From an uncultured Draconibacterium sp. (GTDB lineage: Bacteria; Bacteroidota; Bacteroidia; Bacteroidales; Prolixibacteraceae), in NCBI RefSeq assembly GCF_963675065.1, contig NZ_OY775905.1, forward strand, positions 434,001 through 498,000: a stretch of 64,000 nucleotides of DNA. The letters run 5' to 3'. The translations under genes were made by a program, and so were the position numbers. A model generated the notes under the pieces. It was not told where the DNA came from, did not search any database, and saw only the letters and a program-made list of their open reading frames with translations. Positions 18,905-26,011 of the stretch are shown here, piece after piece (within the stretch, counting starts at the first letter, position 1; the number at the start of each line of letters is the position of its first letter).

Positions 18905-20434
18905 ATGAGTAGAAATGCAGATAAAGCCTTCTTTGGTCACCCGATCGGGCTTTCAACACTGTTTGCCAGTGAGATGTGGGAACGCTTTAGTTACTACGGA
19001 ATGCGAGCCTTACTGGTTCTTTTTCTTACAGCAACTTTTGCTTCAGGCGGATTTGAAATGGCAGAACTCGATGCCTTTACCATTTATGGTATTTTCACCG
19101 GGTTAGTGTATGTAACCCCAATTATAGGCGGAATGCTGGCCGACAAAGTACTTGGACAGCGAAAATCGATTTACATAGGTGGTTTAACTATGGCCATCGG
19201 TCAATTACTATTGGCTGCCAGTGCGGGTTTACACGGATCTGATGCAAGCATTGAATTCCGTCAAACCATTTTTTATGCCGGTTTAGGAATATTGATACTG
19301 GGTAATGGTTTCTTTAAACCCAATATTTCAACCATGGTGGGCGAATTGTACGACAATAACGACCCACGAAAAGATGGTGGTTTTACCATTTTCTACATGG
19401 GTATTAACCTGGGAGCTTTCTTTTCTCCACTGGTAGCCGGAAAATTAGGTGAACAAGTAGCCTGGCAATATGGATTCCTCGCAGCCGGTGTGGGAATGTT
19501 ATTAGGAACAATATGGTTTTTTGTACGCAGCCATACACTCGGTCATATCGGAATGCCTCCGAAAGTAAAAGCAGAACGGGTTCGTTTAATATTAAAAGAC
19601 TGGTTTAGCATCTTATTGTATGTTATTGGCATTGTTGGATTAATTTTCGCGATAATCGTAGGATGGGGAGCTATACCATCAGCAGTAAGTACAGCTCTTA
19701 TATGGGTACTTGGCGTTGGTGGAGTAATTATACTAACCACCACAATATTCAAGGGAACCAACGGTAAAGCTGAATGGTCGCGCGTTGGAGTAATACTCGT
19801 TCTGGCCGTCTTCAACATCTTGTTCTGGAGTGGTTTTGAGCAAGCCGGAACAACCTTTAATATTTTTGCCCGCGACAATACGCAACGAATGATCGGTGAC
19901 TGGGAAATTCCGGCAACGTGGTTTCAAAGTATCAATGCCATATGGATTGTAGCATGTGCTCCACTATTCAGTGTATTGTGGTTAAAGCTTGATAGAGTAA
20001 AATTGAATCCTAATACACCAATGAAATTTGCCTGGGGTTTAATTATGCTTTCTCTTGGTTTTGTGATAATGGCCATTGCTTTTAGCAGATCTACCGGAGG
20101 CGACTCTATTCGTTTGGTTAGCCCACTATGGCTGATCGTGGTTTACCTGTTTCATACCTTTGGTGAATTGTGTCTGTCGCCTATCGGACTTTCAATGGTA
20201 ACTAAGTTATCGCCACCGAAACTGGTTTCTACGATGATGGGAGTTTGGTTTGGTTCTATTGCTGCAGGTAATTTTGTGGCATCGCAAATGAAAGCGATTT
20301 CAATACAACTGGAAAAAGCACTTGGCACTGAAATTCAGGTTTTCTGGCTGATCGCTATTCAGTCGGCAATTATTGCGTTGGTTGCAATTGCTCTTTCGCC
20401 ATGGCTGAAAAAGATGATGCACGGAATAAAATAA
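18905..20434 (+). CDS. POT/PTR2 family proton-dependent oligopeptide transporter
   Basis: This 509-residue major-facilitator protein has about 12-14 membrane segments. The proton-coupling motif ExxERFxYYG is present as EMWERFSYYG (23-32). The PTR2 signature around FKPNISTMVGELY and FYMGINLGAFFSPL is also clear. Such carriers import di- and tripeptides with protons. It is divergent from pepD, which hydrolyses dipeptides. A terminator follows 30 bp downstream. Confidence 0.92.
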   Translation: MSRNADKAFFGHPIGLSTLFASEMWERFSYYGMRALLVLFLTATFASGGFEMAELDAFTIYGIFTGLVYVTPIIGGMLADKVLGQRKSIYIGGLTMAIGQLLLAASAGLHGSDASIEFRQTIFYAGLGILILGNGFFKPNISTMVGELYDNNDPRKDGGFTIFYMGINLGAFFSPLVAGKLGEQVAWQYGFLAAGVGMLLGTIWFFVRSHTLGHIGMPPKVKAERVRLILKDWFSILLYVIGIVGLIFAIIVGWGAIPSAVSTALIWVLGVGGVIILTTTIFKGTNGKAEWSRVGVILVLAVFNILFWSGFEQAGTTFNIFARDNTQRMIGDWEIPATWFQSINAIWIVACAPLFSVLWLKLDRVKLNPNTPMKFAWGLIMLSLGFVIMAIAFSRSTGGDSIRLVSPLWLIVVYLFHTFGELCLSPIGLSMVTKLSPPKLVSTMMGVWFGSIAAGNFVASQMKAISIQLEKALGTEIQVFWLIAIQSAIIALVAIALSPWLKKMMHGIK

Positions 20435-20464
20435 GAAATACCGTATTTGAAAAAATAGTGGAAG

Positions 20465-20494
20465 TACCCGGCTTTATAAGTCGGGTATTTTTTT
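20465..20494 (+). terminator. Rho-independent terminator after the peptide transporter
   Basis: The stem TACCCG/CGGGTA with a GC-containing loop is followed by seven T. Confidence 0.85.
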
Positions 20495-20697
20495 GTCTGA
20501 AAAAGACCATGAGCACAAGTAAAAAAGGATCAGCGCTTTATTGCCAACAGAAAAGAAAGGATATGACTGCTGTTTCACGCAAAGAAATCAAGAAGTACAA
20601 AGTTCGCAAAGACTATAACCCGTGAAAATCTGCTTTGCGGGTTTTGCTATAACTTAGCGTGCTCTGCGTGAACTTTTTTTATTATCAATAGGAGACA
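20495..20697. other. Intergenic sequence, no gene supported
   Basis: A 38-codon frame from an ATG (20509) to TGA is highly basic and has no recognisable family. The stretch repeats short words such as CGCAAAG and GCTCTGCGTGAA that look like decayed repeat sequence. I make no gene call. Confidence 0.4.
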
Positions 20698-20729
20698 TCC
20701 AAAAAAAGCCCGGCTAAACAACCGGTCTT
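20698..20729 (-). terminator. Terminator for the DUF4831 gene
   Basis: On the minus strand a GC-rich stem (AGaCCGG / CCGGgCT) is followed by seven T, starting about 24 bp after the stop codon of the DUF4831 gene. Confidence 0.75.
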
Positions 20730-20753
20730 CTAAATGGTATATGTTTAAGAATT

Positions 20754-21857
20754 CTATTTCATTTGAACGGATTTAATAGCTCCTGTTTCGGGATGAAATT
20801 CGATGGAATAATTACCACCCAATAAATCTTCAGGTACCGGGGCGATAGTTCCAAACTGTGCAATGGTTGCACGCGCCGAGGCGAGGCTGTTCAACTCGTA
20901 AATAATTTTAATGCTGGCTACTCCCGGCATGCGGTAGTAAACACCATCGTAACCGGCATCGGGGTTATCCGATACGGCCTCTGCGTTGTATTTATCCAAT
21001 AAACCGGCAGCCTGTTCAAACTCCACCATAACTGGTTTTCCTGAAAGATCGCTGGCAGGAACAACACCGTTTTCATCCGAAATACGGAAGATCACTGCAT
21101 TCTTTTCGTTGGCAGCCGGCACATAATCAAAACTGTAGGTTTCGGTTTTAGTTGTGGTACGGCCAACAAACAGTTTGATGTAATTCTGCTCGGTACGTTT
21201 TAGCTCTTCCAGACTCACCTCATAGGCTTTTCCATCGGGGTATTCGCCGTCGATACGGAGTGCAGCCAGATCGTACTGATTCATTCGGCAATTGAGTACA
21301 CGCTGTGCCGCTTCGGCAGCTTTTTGCTCCACACTCACAGCCGTCGGCCGGAAATTATTGGTAGAATCTCCGGGAATCAAGAAGGGTGTATCCGAGAAAT
21401 AATCAAAGGAAAAACCATCGTCGAGATCCGGTTTCTGAAATGTTTTGTTTGATTGAGTCTGCAGCGGCACTGCAACTGTTCTGTTTGTATTTATTCCGGC
21501 AAGACAACCGTTGGGCGCCAGGCTGATCGTTGCGGCGATATCGCCCATTGCTTTGTATACCTGTTGCGGATCGGGCTCCGAAAAAGTTTCGATTTTAACA
21601 GCCGACACCGACCATTTTACCGATGCTCTGCTTCGGGCATCCTTTATCCCAAGTAACTGCCGGGCATATGCAGCGTATGGTCCTGGTTCGAATTTCTCAC
21701 GAATCGCTTCAACGTATACTTTAATTCCCGTGCGTGGTAAAGCATATGCAATCCCTTCAACATAGGCGGGAGCGATTCCTTCGTCGTCTTTCTTTTTGCG
21801 CTGTCCAAAAGTTGGGACGACTATCATTACAGCAATTATCAAAGCTAAATACCTCAT
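20754..21857 (-). CDS. DUF4831 family exported protein
   Basis: This 367-residue protein starts with a signal peptide (MRYLALIIAVMIVVPTFGQ), followed by GIAYALPRTGIKVYVEAIRE and PGPYAAYARQLLGIKDA, a pattern I associate with DUF4831 of Bacteroidota. The mature part is probably periplasmic or outer-membrane associated. The family has no assigned function. It is a single gene with its own terminator. Confidence 0.75.
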   Translation of the reverse strand: MRYLALIIAVMIVVPTFGQRKKKDDEGIAPAYVEGIAYALPRTGIKVYVEAIREKFEPGPYAAYARQLLGIKDARSRASVKWSVSAVKIETFSEPDPQQVYKAMGDIAATISLAPNGCLAGINTNRTVAVPLQTQSNKTFQKPDLDDGFSFDYFSDTPFLIPGDSTNNFRPTAVSVEQKAAEAAQRVLNCRMNQYDLAALRIDGEYPDGKAYEVSLEELKRTEQNYIKLFVGRTTTKTETYSFDYVPAANEKNAVIFRISDENGVVPASDLSGKPVMVEFEQAAGLLDKYNAEAVSDNPDAGYDGVYYRMPGVASIKIIYELNSLASARATIAQFGTIAPVPEDLLGGNYSIEFHPETGAIKSVQMK

Positions 21858-22197
21858 TGTTCAAATTGTTTGTTGTAAAACCCAAAAGTATTAAAATTAT
21901 TTTGTGCCTTAAATTTATCGGCGTAAGAAAATAAATTCCCTTTAACCAATTCTAATTATATTAAGGGCTAAACGAAAGTCGTGAAACAAGCTGCCGGTTT
22001 CGTTAACAAGCATCTGATAACAAAGCACTGCGTTTTATATTAAATTAACAAACCAGAGACAAGACACCGACCATTAAAAATAATTACGTTCTTTGTTTAC
22101 AGATGTTGAAACGAGCCTGTAAATTATAGTTCCGACTGGGAGTAGAATTAAAAGCGAGTTCCATGAGTTTCCATTAAAGGAAAACAATTATAAACGA
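21858..22197 (+). promoter_or_regulatory. Upstream region of the tandem attenuators
   Basis: About 340 bp without a gene lie between the divergent DUF4831 gene and the first leader peptide. A TTTG at about 22095 and a TAAATTAT near 22121 could form the promoter, but the match to consensus is imperfect. No further leader peptide is seen here. Confidence 0.4.
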
Positions 22198-22254
22198 ATG
22201 AAAAATGTAATCCATATTATTCTTGCAACACTTGTCGCAAAGGCGACAAGCTGA
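22198..22254 (+). CDS. Leader peptide 1 (Val/Ile/Leu-rich)
   Basis: This 18-codon open frame encodes MKNVIHIILATLVAKATS and ends with TGA TAA. It contains three Ile, two Leu and two Val codons, mostly in codons 4-9. Those codons (22207-22224) form one arm of the first attenuator. Base pairing around it follows the textbook four-arm arrangement of amino-acid biosynthesis leaders, so the peptide is probably a translational sensor of branched-chain aminoacyl-tRNA and not a functional protein. Confidence 0.8.
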   Translation: MKNVIHIILATLVAKATS

Positions 22255-22317
22255 TAAGAGTGTGGATTACCAGAATATTTATTTAAGGCCATTCTCTTGC
22301 GGGAATGGCCTTTTTTT
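22207..22317 (+). promoter_or_regulatory. Attenuator 1: competing hairpins and terminator
   Basis: Arm 1 (22207-22224, the V-I-H-I-I-L codons) pairs with arm 2 (22256-22270) through GTAATCC/GGATTAC and TTCTT/AAGAG. Arm 2 can instead pair with arm 3: AAGAGTGTGG (22256-22265) matches CCATTCTCTT (22289-22298) in 9 of 10 positions. Arm 3 with arm 4 forms the terminator GGCCATTC (22287-22294) / GAATGGCC (22303-22310) followed by seven T. A ribosome stalled on the Ile/Leu/Val codons would free arm 2 to form the antiterminator. A small extra hairpin, CTTGTCGC/GCGACAAG, lies inside. Confidence 0.85.
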
Positions 22318-22338
22318 ATGGTAGAAAAAATCAATTCG

Positions 22339-22413
22339 ATGAATAATTTGAGAACAGAACATAAAAATATTGCAGCAGCGGCAGTCATTATCCTCGTGAA
22401 TTCACCCACGTAG
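22339..22413 (+). CDS. Leader peptide 2 (Ala/Val/Ile/Leu-rich)
   Basis: A second short frame of 24 codons starts 21 bp after the T-run of the first terminator. Its middle reads IAAAAVIILV, an uninterrupted run of Val, Ile and Leu codons after four Ala codons, and it ends with TAG at 22411-22413. The run lies in the upstream arm of a second set of competing hairpins. The design parallels leader 1, but the sequences are not copies of each other. Confidence 0.8.
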   Translation: MNNLRTEHKNIAAAAVIILVNSPT

Positions 22414-22478
22414 GACAAGGATGCTATTGCCTGAATAAAGCCCTTTCCTGCGTAAAACCGGGAAAGGGCTTTTTTTTT
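22380..22478 (+). promoter_or_regulatory. Attenuator 2: competing hairpins and terminator
   Basis: Arm 1 (GGCA at 22380 and ATCCT at 22390) pairs with arm 2 (AGGAT at 22418 and TGCC at 22428). Arm 2 alternatively pairs with arm 3: AGGACAAGG (22412-22420) matches CCTTTCCT (22442-22449) with one bulged C. Arms 3 and 4 make the terminator AAGCCCTTTCC (22438-22448) / GGAAAGGGCTT (22461-22471), followed by T. The aminotransferase start is 28 bp further on, so both terminators must be passed to express it. Confidence 0.85.
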
Positions 22479-22505
22479 GATTGAACCTACAAAAATTATA
22501 AAAAC

Positions 22506-23711
22506 ATGGAAAAACCATCATTTGAAAAAAAGTTATCGAAGAATTACCGCAACATTCCCCCCTCCTTTGTTCGAAATATTTTAAATGTTGCTGAAAACAA
22601 ACAGTTTATTTCATTCGCCGGCGGACTGCCAAATCCCGAATTATTCCCGGCTAACGAAATTCGGGAATCAGCCAATGCGGTGTTAAAAGAGTCTGCCGGA
22701 AAGATTTTGCAATATGCGGGTTCGATGGGCTACTACCCGCTTCGCGATTGGATTGCCAAACGCTATGCCAATAAATACAGCATGAATATTTCCGCCGATC
22801 AGGTGGTGATCACCAATGGGTCGCAACAAGCCATTGATATTCTCGCTCGCTTGTTTATCGACCACGGAGATGGTGTAGTAATTGAAAAACCCAGCTATTT
22901 AGGTGCCATTCAGGCTTTATCGGCATACCGACCGGAATTTTGTCAGGTTGATTTGGAAGAAGACGGTGCCAATCTTTGGCAAGTAGAAGACTGGTTCCTG
23001 AAAGATGATTTAAAGCTGATGTATGCCGTACCTAATGCTCAAAATCCTTCAGGTATAAGTTACTCCGCATCAAAAAGAAAACACCTGGCAGAACTTTTAA
23101 AGACTTACGATAAGTTTCTGATCGAGGATGATCCATACAATGAAATATATTTCGAACACTGCTTTCCTGCTCCCGTAAAAAAATATGCCACTAACAACGT
23201 TGCATGGACCGGATCGTTCTCGAAAATGATTGCGCCGGGGTTACGAAACGGATGGGTAATTTTGCCCGATGAGCTGGTTCCACATTTCGACAAGGCCAAA
23301 CAGTCGACCGATTTAAACCCGAACAATTTAACCCAGTTTGTCATTCAACACTATTTAACCAATAACGATCTGGAAAAACATTTGCAGGCGGTGCAAAAAA
23401 AGTATAATGAACAATACCAGGCTATGCAGGAGGCAATCAATCGCTTTTTCCCAGGGGATGTTTCCTGCACAACGCCATCCGGGGGAATGTTTACCTGGTT
23501 AACCTTACCGGCCGGAATTTCGTCGGTCGATCTTGTACAGGAAACCATGAAAAAAGGAGTGGTTTTTGTTCCCGGCAACTCGTTTTACACCGATGGAAGC
23601 GGACAGGAACACATCCGACTAAATTTTTCGAATGCCCACTTACCAGAAATTGAAAAAGGAATAAAAATTATAGCCTCTGAATTGAAGAAAATGATGGTTA
23701 GCGTTTGTTAG
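22506..23711 (+). CDS. PLP-dependent aminotransferase, class I/II (LysN/2-aminoadipate-type)
   Basis: This 401-residue fold-type I aminotransferase is related to the catalytic half of MocR regulators and to 2-aminoadipate transaminases, but has no winged-helix domain. The PLP lysine is in SFSKMIAPGLRNGW. PNAQNPSG and IEDDPYNEIYF carry the cofactor-binding Asn, Asp and Tyr, and HIRLNFS holds the substrate-carboxylate Arg. The two upstream attenuators sensing Val/Ile/Leu imply that it works in branched-chain (or alpha-aminoadipate/aromatic) amino-acid metabolism. The substrate is inferred from the regulation, not from active-site residues. A terminator follows. Confidence 0.85.
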   Translation: MEKPSFEKKLSKNYRNIPPSFVRNILNVAENKQFISFAGGLPNPELFPANEIRESANAVLKESAGKILQYAGSMGYYPLRDWIAKRYANKYSMNISADQVVITNGSQQAIDILARLFIDHGDGVVIEKPSYLGAIQALSAYRPEFCQVDLEEDGANLWQVEDWFLKDDLKLMYAVPNAQNPSGISYSASKRKHLAELLKTYDKFLIEDDPYNEIYFEHCFPAPVKKYATNNVAWTGSFSKMIAPGLRNGWVILPDELVPHFDKAKQSTDLNPNNLTQFVIQHYLTNNDLEKHLQAVQKKYNEQYQAMQEAINRFFPGDVSCTTPSGGMFTWLTLPAGISSVDLVQETMKKGVVFVPGNSFYTDGSGQEHIRLNFSNAHLPEIEKGIKIIASELKKMMVSVC

Positions 23712-23719
23712 AAACAAGA

Positions 23720-23757
23720 TACTGAGGAGGCAGGTGAGCCGGTCATCCTCAGTATTT
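23720..23757 (+). terminator. Terminator-like hairpin after the aminotransferase
   Basis: The perfect stem TACTGAGGA / TCCTCAGTA has a 17-base loop and is followed by TTTAA. The T-run is short, so efficiency is uncertain. Confidence 0.65.
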
Positions 23758-23807
23758 AACTGCTTAAACTGGATTTACATCAGATATGAAAAAGAAGGCC
23801 GGTTTCA

Positions 23808-24494
23808 ATGTTTATATTTGCAGACATGATACAATTTCCCGATCCGAACCAGGCCGACGATGATGGATTGCTGGCACAAGGTGGCAAGCTTTCGCCTGAG
23901 TTTTTGCTGTCGGCCTACTGCCAGGGTGTTTTCCCTTGGTTTTGCGAGGGCGAACCTATTTTATGGTGGTCGCCCAACCCGCGAATGGTATTGCTGCCCA
24001 AGGGTTTTAAATTGAAGAAAAGTCTACGACAGGTCATTAACAAAGGGATTTTTGATTTGCGTATCGACACGGCTTTCCACGAAGTAATTACGGCGTGCAG
24101 TAAAACCAAACGCAGTCACGAAGATGAAACCTGGATTACCAACGGCATGATCGACGGCTATATCCAATTACATAAACTGGGTTATGCCCACTCCTTTGAG
24201 ACTTATTTTGAAGGCAAGCTGGTTGGTGGATTGTACGGTCTTTCGCTGGGAAATTGTTTTTTTGGCGAATCGATGTTTTTTACCCTTACCGACGCCAGCA
24301 AATTTGCCTTTTACCACATGGTGCAATTTGCCCTGAAAAACAACTTTGCTTTTATCGATGCTCAGCAACCTACCGACCACCTGGCAAGTCTGGGCGCTAA
24401 ACCCATTCCGCGAAAAGACTTTTTGGAAATGCTGGAAAAAGTTTTGCAGGAAAATACTTTACAGGGGCCGTGGATAAAGATGATGGGAGTCTAA
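23808..24494 (+). CDS. aat: Leucyl/phenylalanyl-tRNA-protein transferase
   Basis: This 228-residue enzyme adds Leu or Phe from tRNA to N-terminal Arg or Lys of proteins, marking them for ClpS/ClpAP. Family hallmarks are GLLAQGGKLSPEFLLSAY, GVFPWF, LWWSPNPRMVL, SYETYFEGKLVGGLYG-type sequence, and GESMFF. An alternative ATG at 23826 is possible. An exact TATATTTG -7-like box (23813-23820) lies between the two ATGs, which would suit initiation at the second. The last 50 or so codons are present again 5.3 kb downstream as a fragment, so this gene marks the edge of an inserted region. Confidence 0.93.
   Translation: MFIFADMIQFPDPNQADDDGLLAQGGKLSPEFLLSAYCQGVFPWFCEGEPILWWSPNPRMVLLPKGFKLKKSLRQVINKGIFDLRIDTAFHEVITACSKTKRSHEDETWITNGMIDGYIQLHKLGYAHSFETYFEGKLVGGLYGLSLGNCFFGESMFFTLTDASKFAFYHMVQFALKNNFAFIDAQQPTDHLASLGAKPIPRKDFLEMLEKVLQENTLQGPWIKMMGV
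24336..24494 (+). repeat. Direct repeat copy 1: 3' end of aat
   Basis: From AAAAACAACTTTGC onward, the 3' end of aat is repeated at 29617-29766 in the same orientation. The two copies are nearly identical over about 110 bp, differing mainly at third codon positions, and diverge in the last 15 codons. The segment between them is the peptide-secretion locus. Confidence 0.85.
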
Positions 24495-24820
24495 TGTCTA
24501 AAATAATGTGGATAATTAATGGTCTTTATGAACAAACCATAGATTAACTCCCAATTTTGTTCTATGGCAAATTAGCAGCAGTACAGCAGACTTATAGACC
24601 TATAACAATTATACATCTATATCTGCGCATCTCCAAAAAATGTAATTCAAATTTTCAAAAAATTGAAATTATTCTATAAGGTAAAACATTCGTTGGATTT
24701 AATTTATCACGAATTAATAATTTATCGAACTATTCTAACAACCCACTTTTAGCAGAAAGTATATCTGCATTGGATGTTTTAGAATCCTTCTGCCCCTATT
24801 ATTCAGATAGTATAATATAA
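24495..24820. other. AT-rich stretch with no supportable gene
   Basis: Base composition drops sharply relative to aat. I see no open frame of meaningful length with a start, and no clear hairpin. It may be the untranslated end of the operon arriving from the right. Confidence 0.5.
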
Positions 24821-24943
24821 TTAATGCATAATATTATATATCCATTTAACAAACCAATCAATAGGATTTGGGAAAAAGATTATCCAAATTGCCACTAGCA
24901 ATCCTACAACTATTTGAATGATTCGTTTTCTCTTTTTATTCAT
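24821..24943 (-). CDS. Small membrane peptide, possible immunity function
   Basis: A 40-codon frame starts MNKKRKRIIQIVVGLLVAIW and continues IIFFPNPIDWFVKWIYNIMH: a basic N-terminus followed by one or two hydrophobic segments. It is the last frame in a row of short genes downstream of double-glycine peptides. Bacteriocin immunity proteins are often small membrane proteins in that position. That role is inference, and the frame may not be expressed. Confidence 0.4.
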   Translation of the reverse strand: MNKKRKRIIQIVVGLLVAIWIIFFPNPIDWFVKWIYNIMH

Positions 24944-24967
24944 TTTGGTATATTATTGAATTTATGT

Positions 24968-25174
24968 TTACAAAGAAAAAAATAAATAATATACAATTAT
25001 AGAGGTAACTAAAAGATTTATTAGCAGAAAATATTTAATATATCTTTTTATTTTATTTGGGATCTGAAACAACATTAAAACCATGAAACTGATTGCCCCT
25101 AATAATGGAGAACATAATGCTAAGAATGACCCAATTGCGAACAATTCAATATTACTAAAAGAATCCTTATCCAT
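24968..25174 (-). CDS. Small two-to-three-helix membrane protein, possible immunity protein
   Basis: This 68-residue protein is mostly hydrophobic: a helix at about 9-36 (IELFAIGSFLALCSPLLG onward) and another at 47-66 (YFLLINLLVTSIIVYYLFF) separated by a basic loop. I recognise no family. It lies directly downstream of two double-glycine peptide genes but is separated from them by a strong palindromic terminator, so it may be expressed from read-through or its own promoter. Immunity to the peptides is a guess from position. Confidence 0.5.
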   Translation of the reverse strand: MDKDSFSNIELFAIGSFLALCSPLLGAISFMVLMLFQIPNKIKRYIKYFLLINLLVTSIIVYYLFFSL

Positions 25175-25194
25175 TCTGTTTTTTATTTAAATAG

Positions 25195-25226
25195 AATAAA
25201 GCACACTTTATAAAGTGTGCTTTATT
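25195..25226. terminator. Perfect palindromic terminator
   Basis: AATAAAGCACACTTTA is followed immediately by its reverse complement, giving a 16-bp arm palindrome with A/T-rich ends in both directions. It lies just after the stop of the second double-glycine peptide (25230). Confidence 0.8.
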
Positions 25227-25229
25227 TTA

Positions 25230-25394
25230 TTAATCCTTAAGGATATTGTATATCGTAGCTGCTCCTGCTACCCAACCAAATGCGACCCAGGTAATTCCTA
25301 CTGCTACTATATTTCCGTATAATTCTGCTCCTTCAGGAGATCCTCCGCCATTTACATCTTGCAAATCTTCTTTTGACAATTGTATCTCTTTCAT
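25230..25394 (-). CDS. Double-glycine leader peptide 2 (bacteriocin-like)
   Basis: This 54-residue precursor has the leader MKEIQLSKEDLQDVNGG, matching the pattern LS..ELq.V.GG cut by C39 peptidases. The mature part would begin GSPEGAELYGN. The 37-residue mature peptide is rich in Gly, Ala and Trp and largely hydrophobic, with one helix-like stretch (IVAVGITWVAFGWVAGAA), as in class II bacteriocins or pheromone-like peptides. It starts 12 bp after the stop of the sister peptide. An ABC exporter with a C39 domain is in the same operon. Confidence 0.7.
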   Translation of the reverse strand: MKEIQLSKEDLQDVNGGGSPEGAELYGNIVAVGITWVAFGWVAGAATIYNILKD

Positions 25395-25405
25395 ATCCTT
25401 TTCTT

Positions 25406-25594
25406 TTAATTAAATGCATCTTTAAATCCTTCCCATGCTGACTCGGGATTCTCTATTACTGAAGAAGCAAAGTATAACATCATACCTGCGGCAAATGCTT
25501 CTAATACTCCAATTATTCCTCCCTCAACAGTTTTCAATTTTTCACGGCCCAATTCCGTCACCCCGGGCTGATTTAAAACCAATTCATTTTTCAT
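25406..25594 (-). CDS. Double-glycine leader peptide 1 (bacteriocin-like)
   Basis: This 62-residue precursor has a leader ending ELGREKLKTVEGG and a predicted mature peptide of 36 residues starting IIGVLEAFAAGMMLYFASSV, an amphipathic helix with GxxxA-like spacing. Together with the adjacent peptide 2 it could form a two-component bacteriocin, in which GxxxG-type motifs let paired peptides associate. That pairing is inference. The exporter gene upstream carries the matching peptidase domain. Confidence 0.72.
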   Translation of the reverse strand: MKNELVLNQPGVTELGREKLKTVEGGIIGVLEAFAAGMMLYFASSVIENPESAWEGFKDAFN

Positions 25595-25658
25595 AATTTC
25601 TAAATTTTTGTGAGTTAATAAAAAATTTATTCTAACGAGTTACGCGCTAAACTCACCT

Positions 25659-25985
25659 CTAAGCTACCTGTGTTCTGTGCAGAAAAAAAGCACGCTGGAA
25701 CTTATTATGAAAAAATCCACCGTTAATTGTTTGTGCAACTTGTTTTGAAACGACTTTAATACCACAATTAACGTTTATCTCGTGTCCGTTACTTAAATAA
25801 AAAGTTTTTCGTTGTTTCGAATAACTAACTTCTACCCCATAATCTTTAATAAAATTTATATACTCGTATAACTGCCTGCGACTAATGTGCAAACTATTTG
25901 CAAATTCATCAGGAGTACCGGTTTTCTCTGCTTTAATTAAATCGTTAATGCGTTGAAGTCGTTCTAATTGTTCTAATGCTTTCAT
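25659..25985 (-). CDS. Small helix-turn-helix protein
   Basis: This 108-residue protein has an N-terminal HTH of the HTH_11/DeoR-like type (LERLQRINDLIKAEKTGTPD, then FANSLHISRRQLYEYI). A short beta region follows. The C-terminus contains VSKQVAQTINGG and then a basic, aromatic tail. It lies between the exporter and the peptide genes, so it may regulate the operon. The INGG element resembles a double-glycine site but comes near the C-terminus of a cytoplasmic-looking protein, so I do not call it a cleavage site. Confidence 0.65.
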   Translation of the reverse strand: MKALEQLERLQRINDLIKAEKTGTPDEFANSLHISRRQLYEYINFIKDYGVEVSYSKQRKTFYLSNGHEINVNCGIKVVSKQVAQTINGGFFHNKFQRAFFLHRTQVA

Positions 25986-26011
25986 TTTTGTGAGATTTGA
26001 GATTTTAGATA

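Noticed and set aside
25659..25985. Third double-glycine peptide precursor (VAQTINGG near the C-terminus)
   Set aside because: The GG occurs after about 90 residues of HTH and beta structure, not in a short N-terminal leader, so it is better read as part of the regulator.
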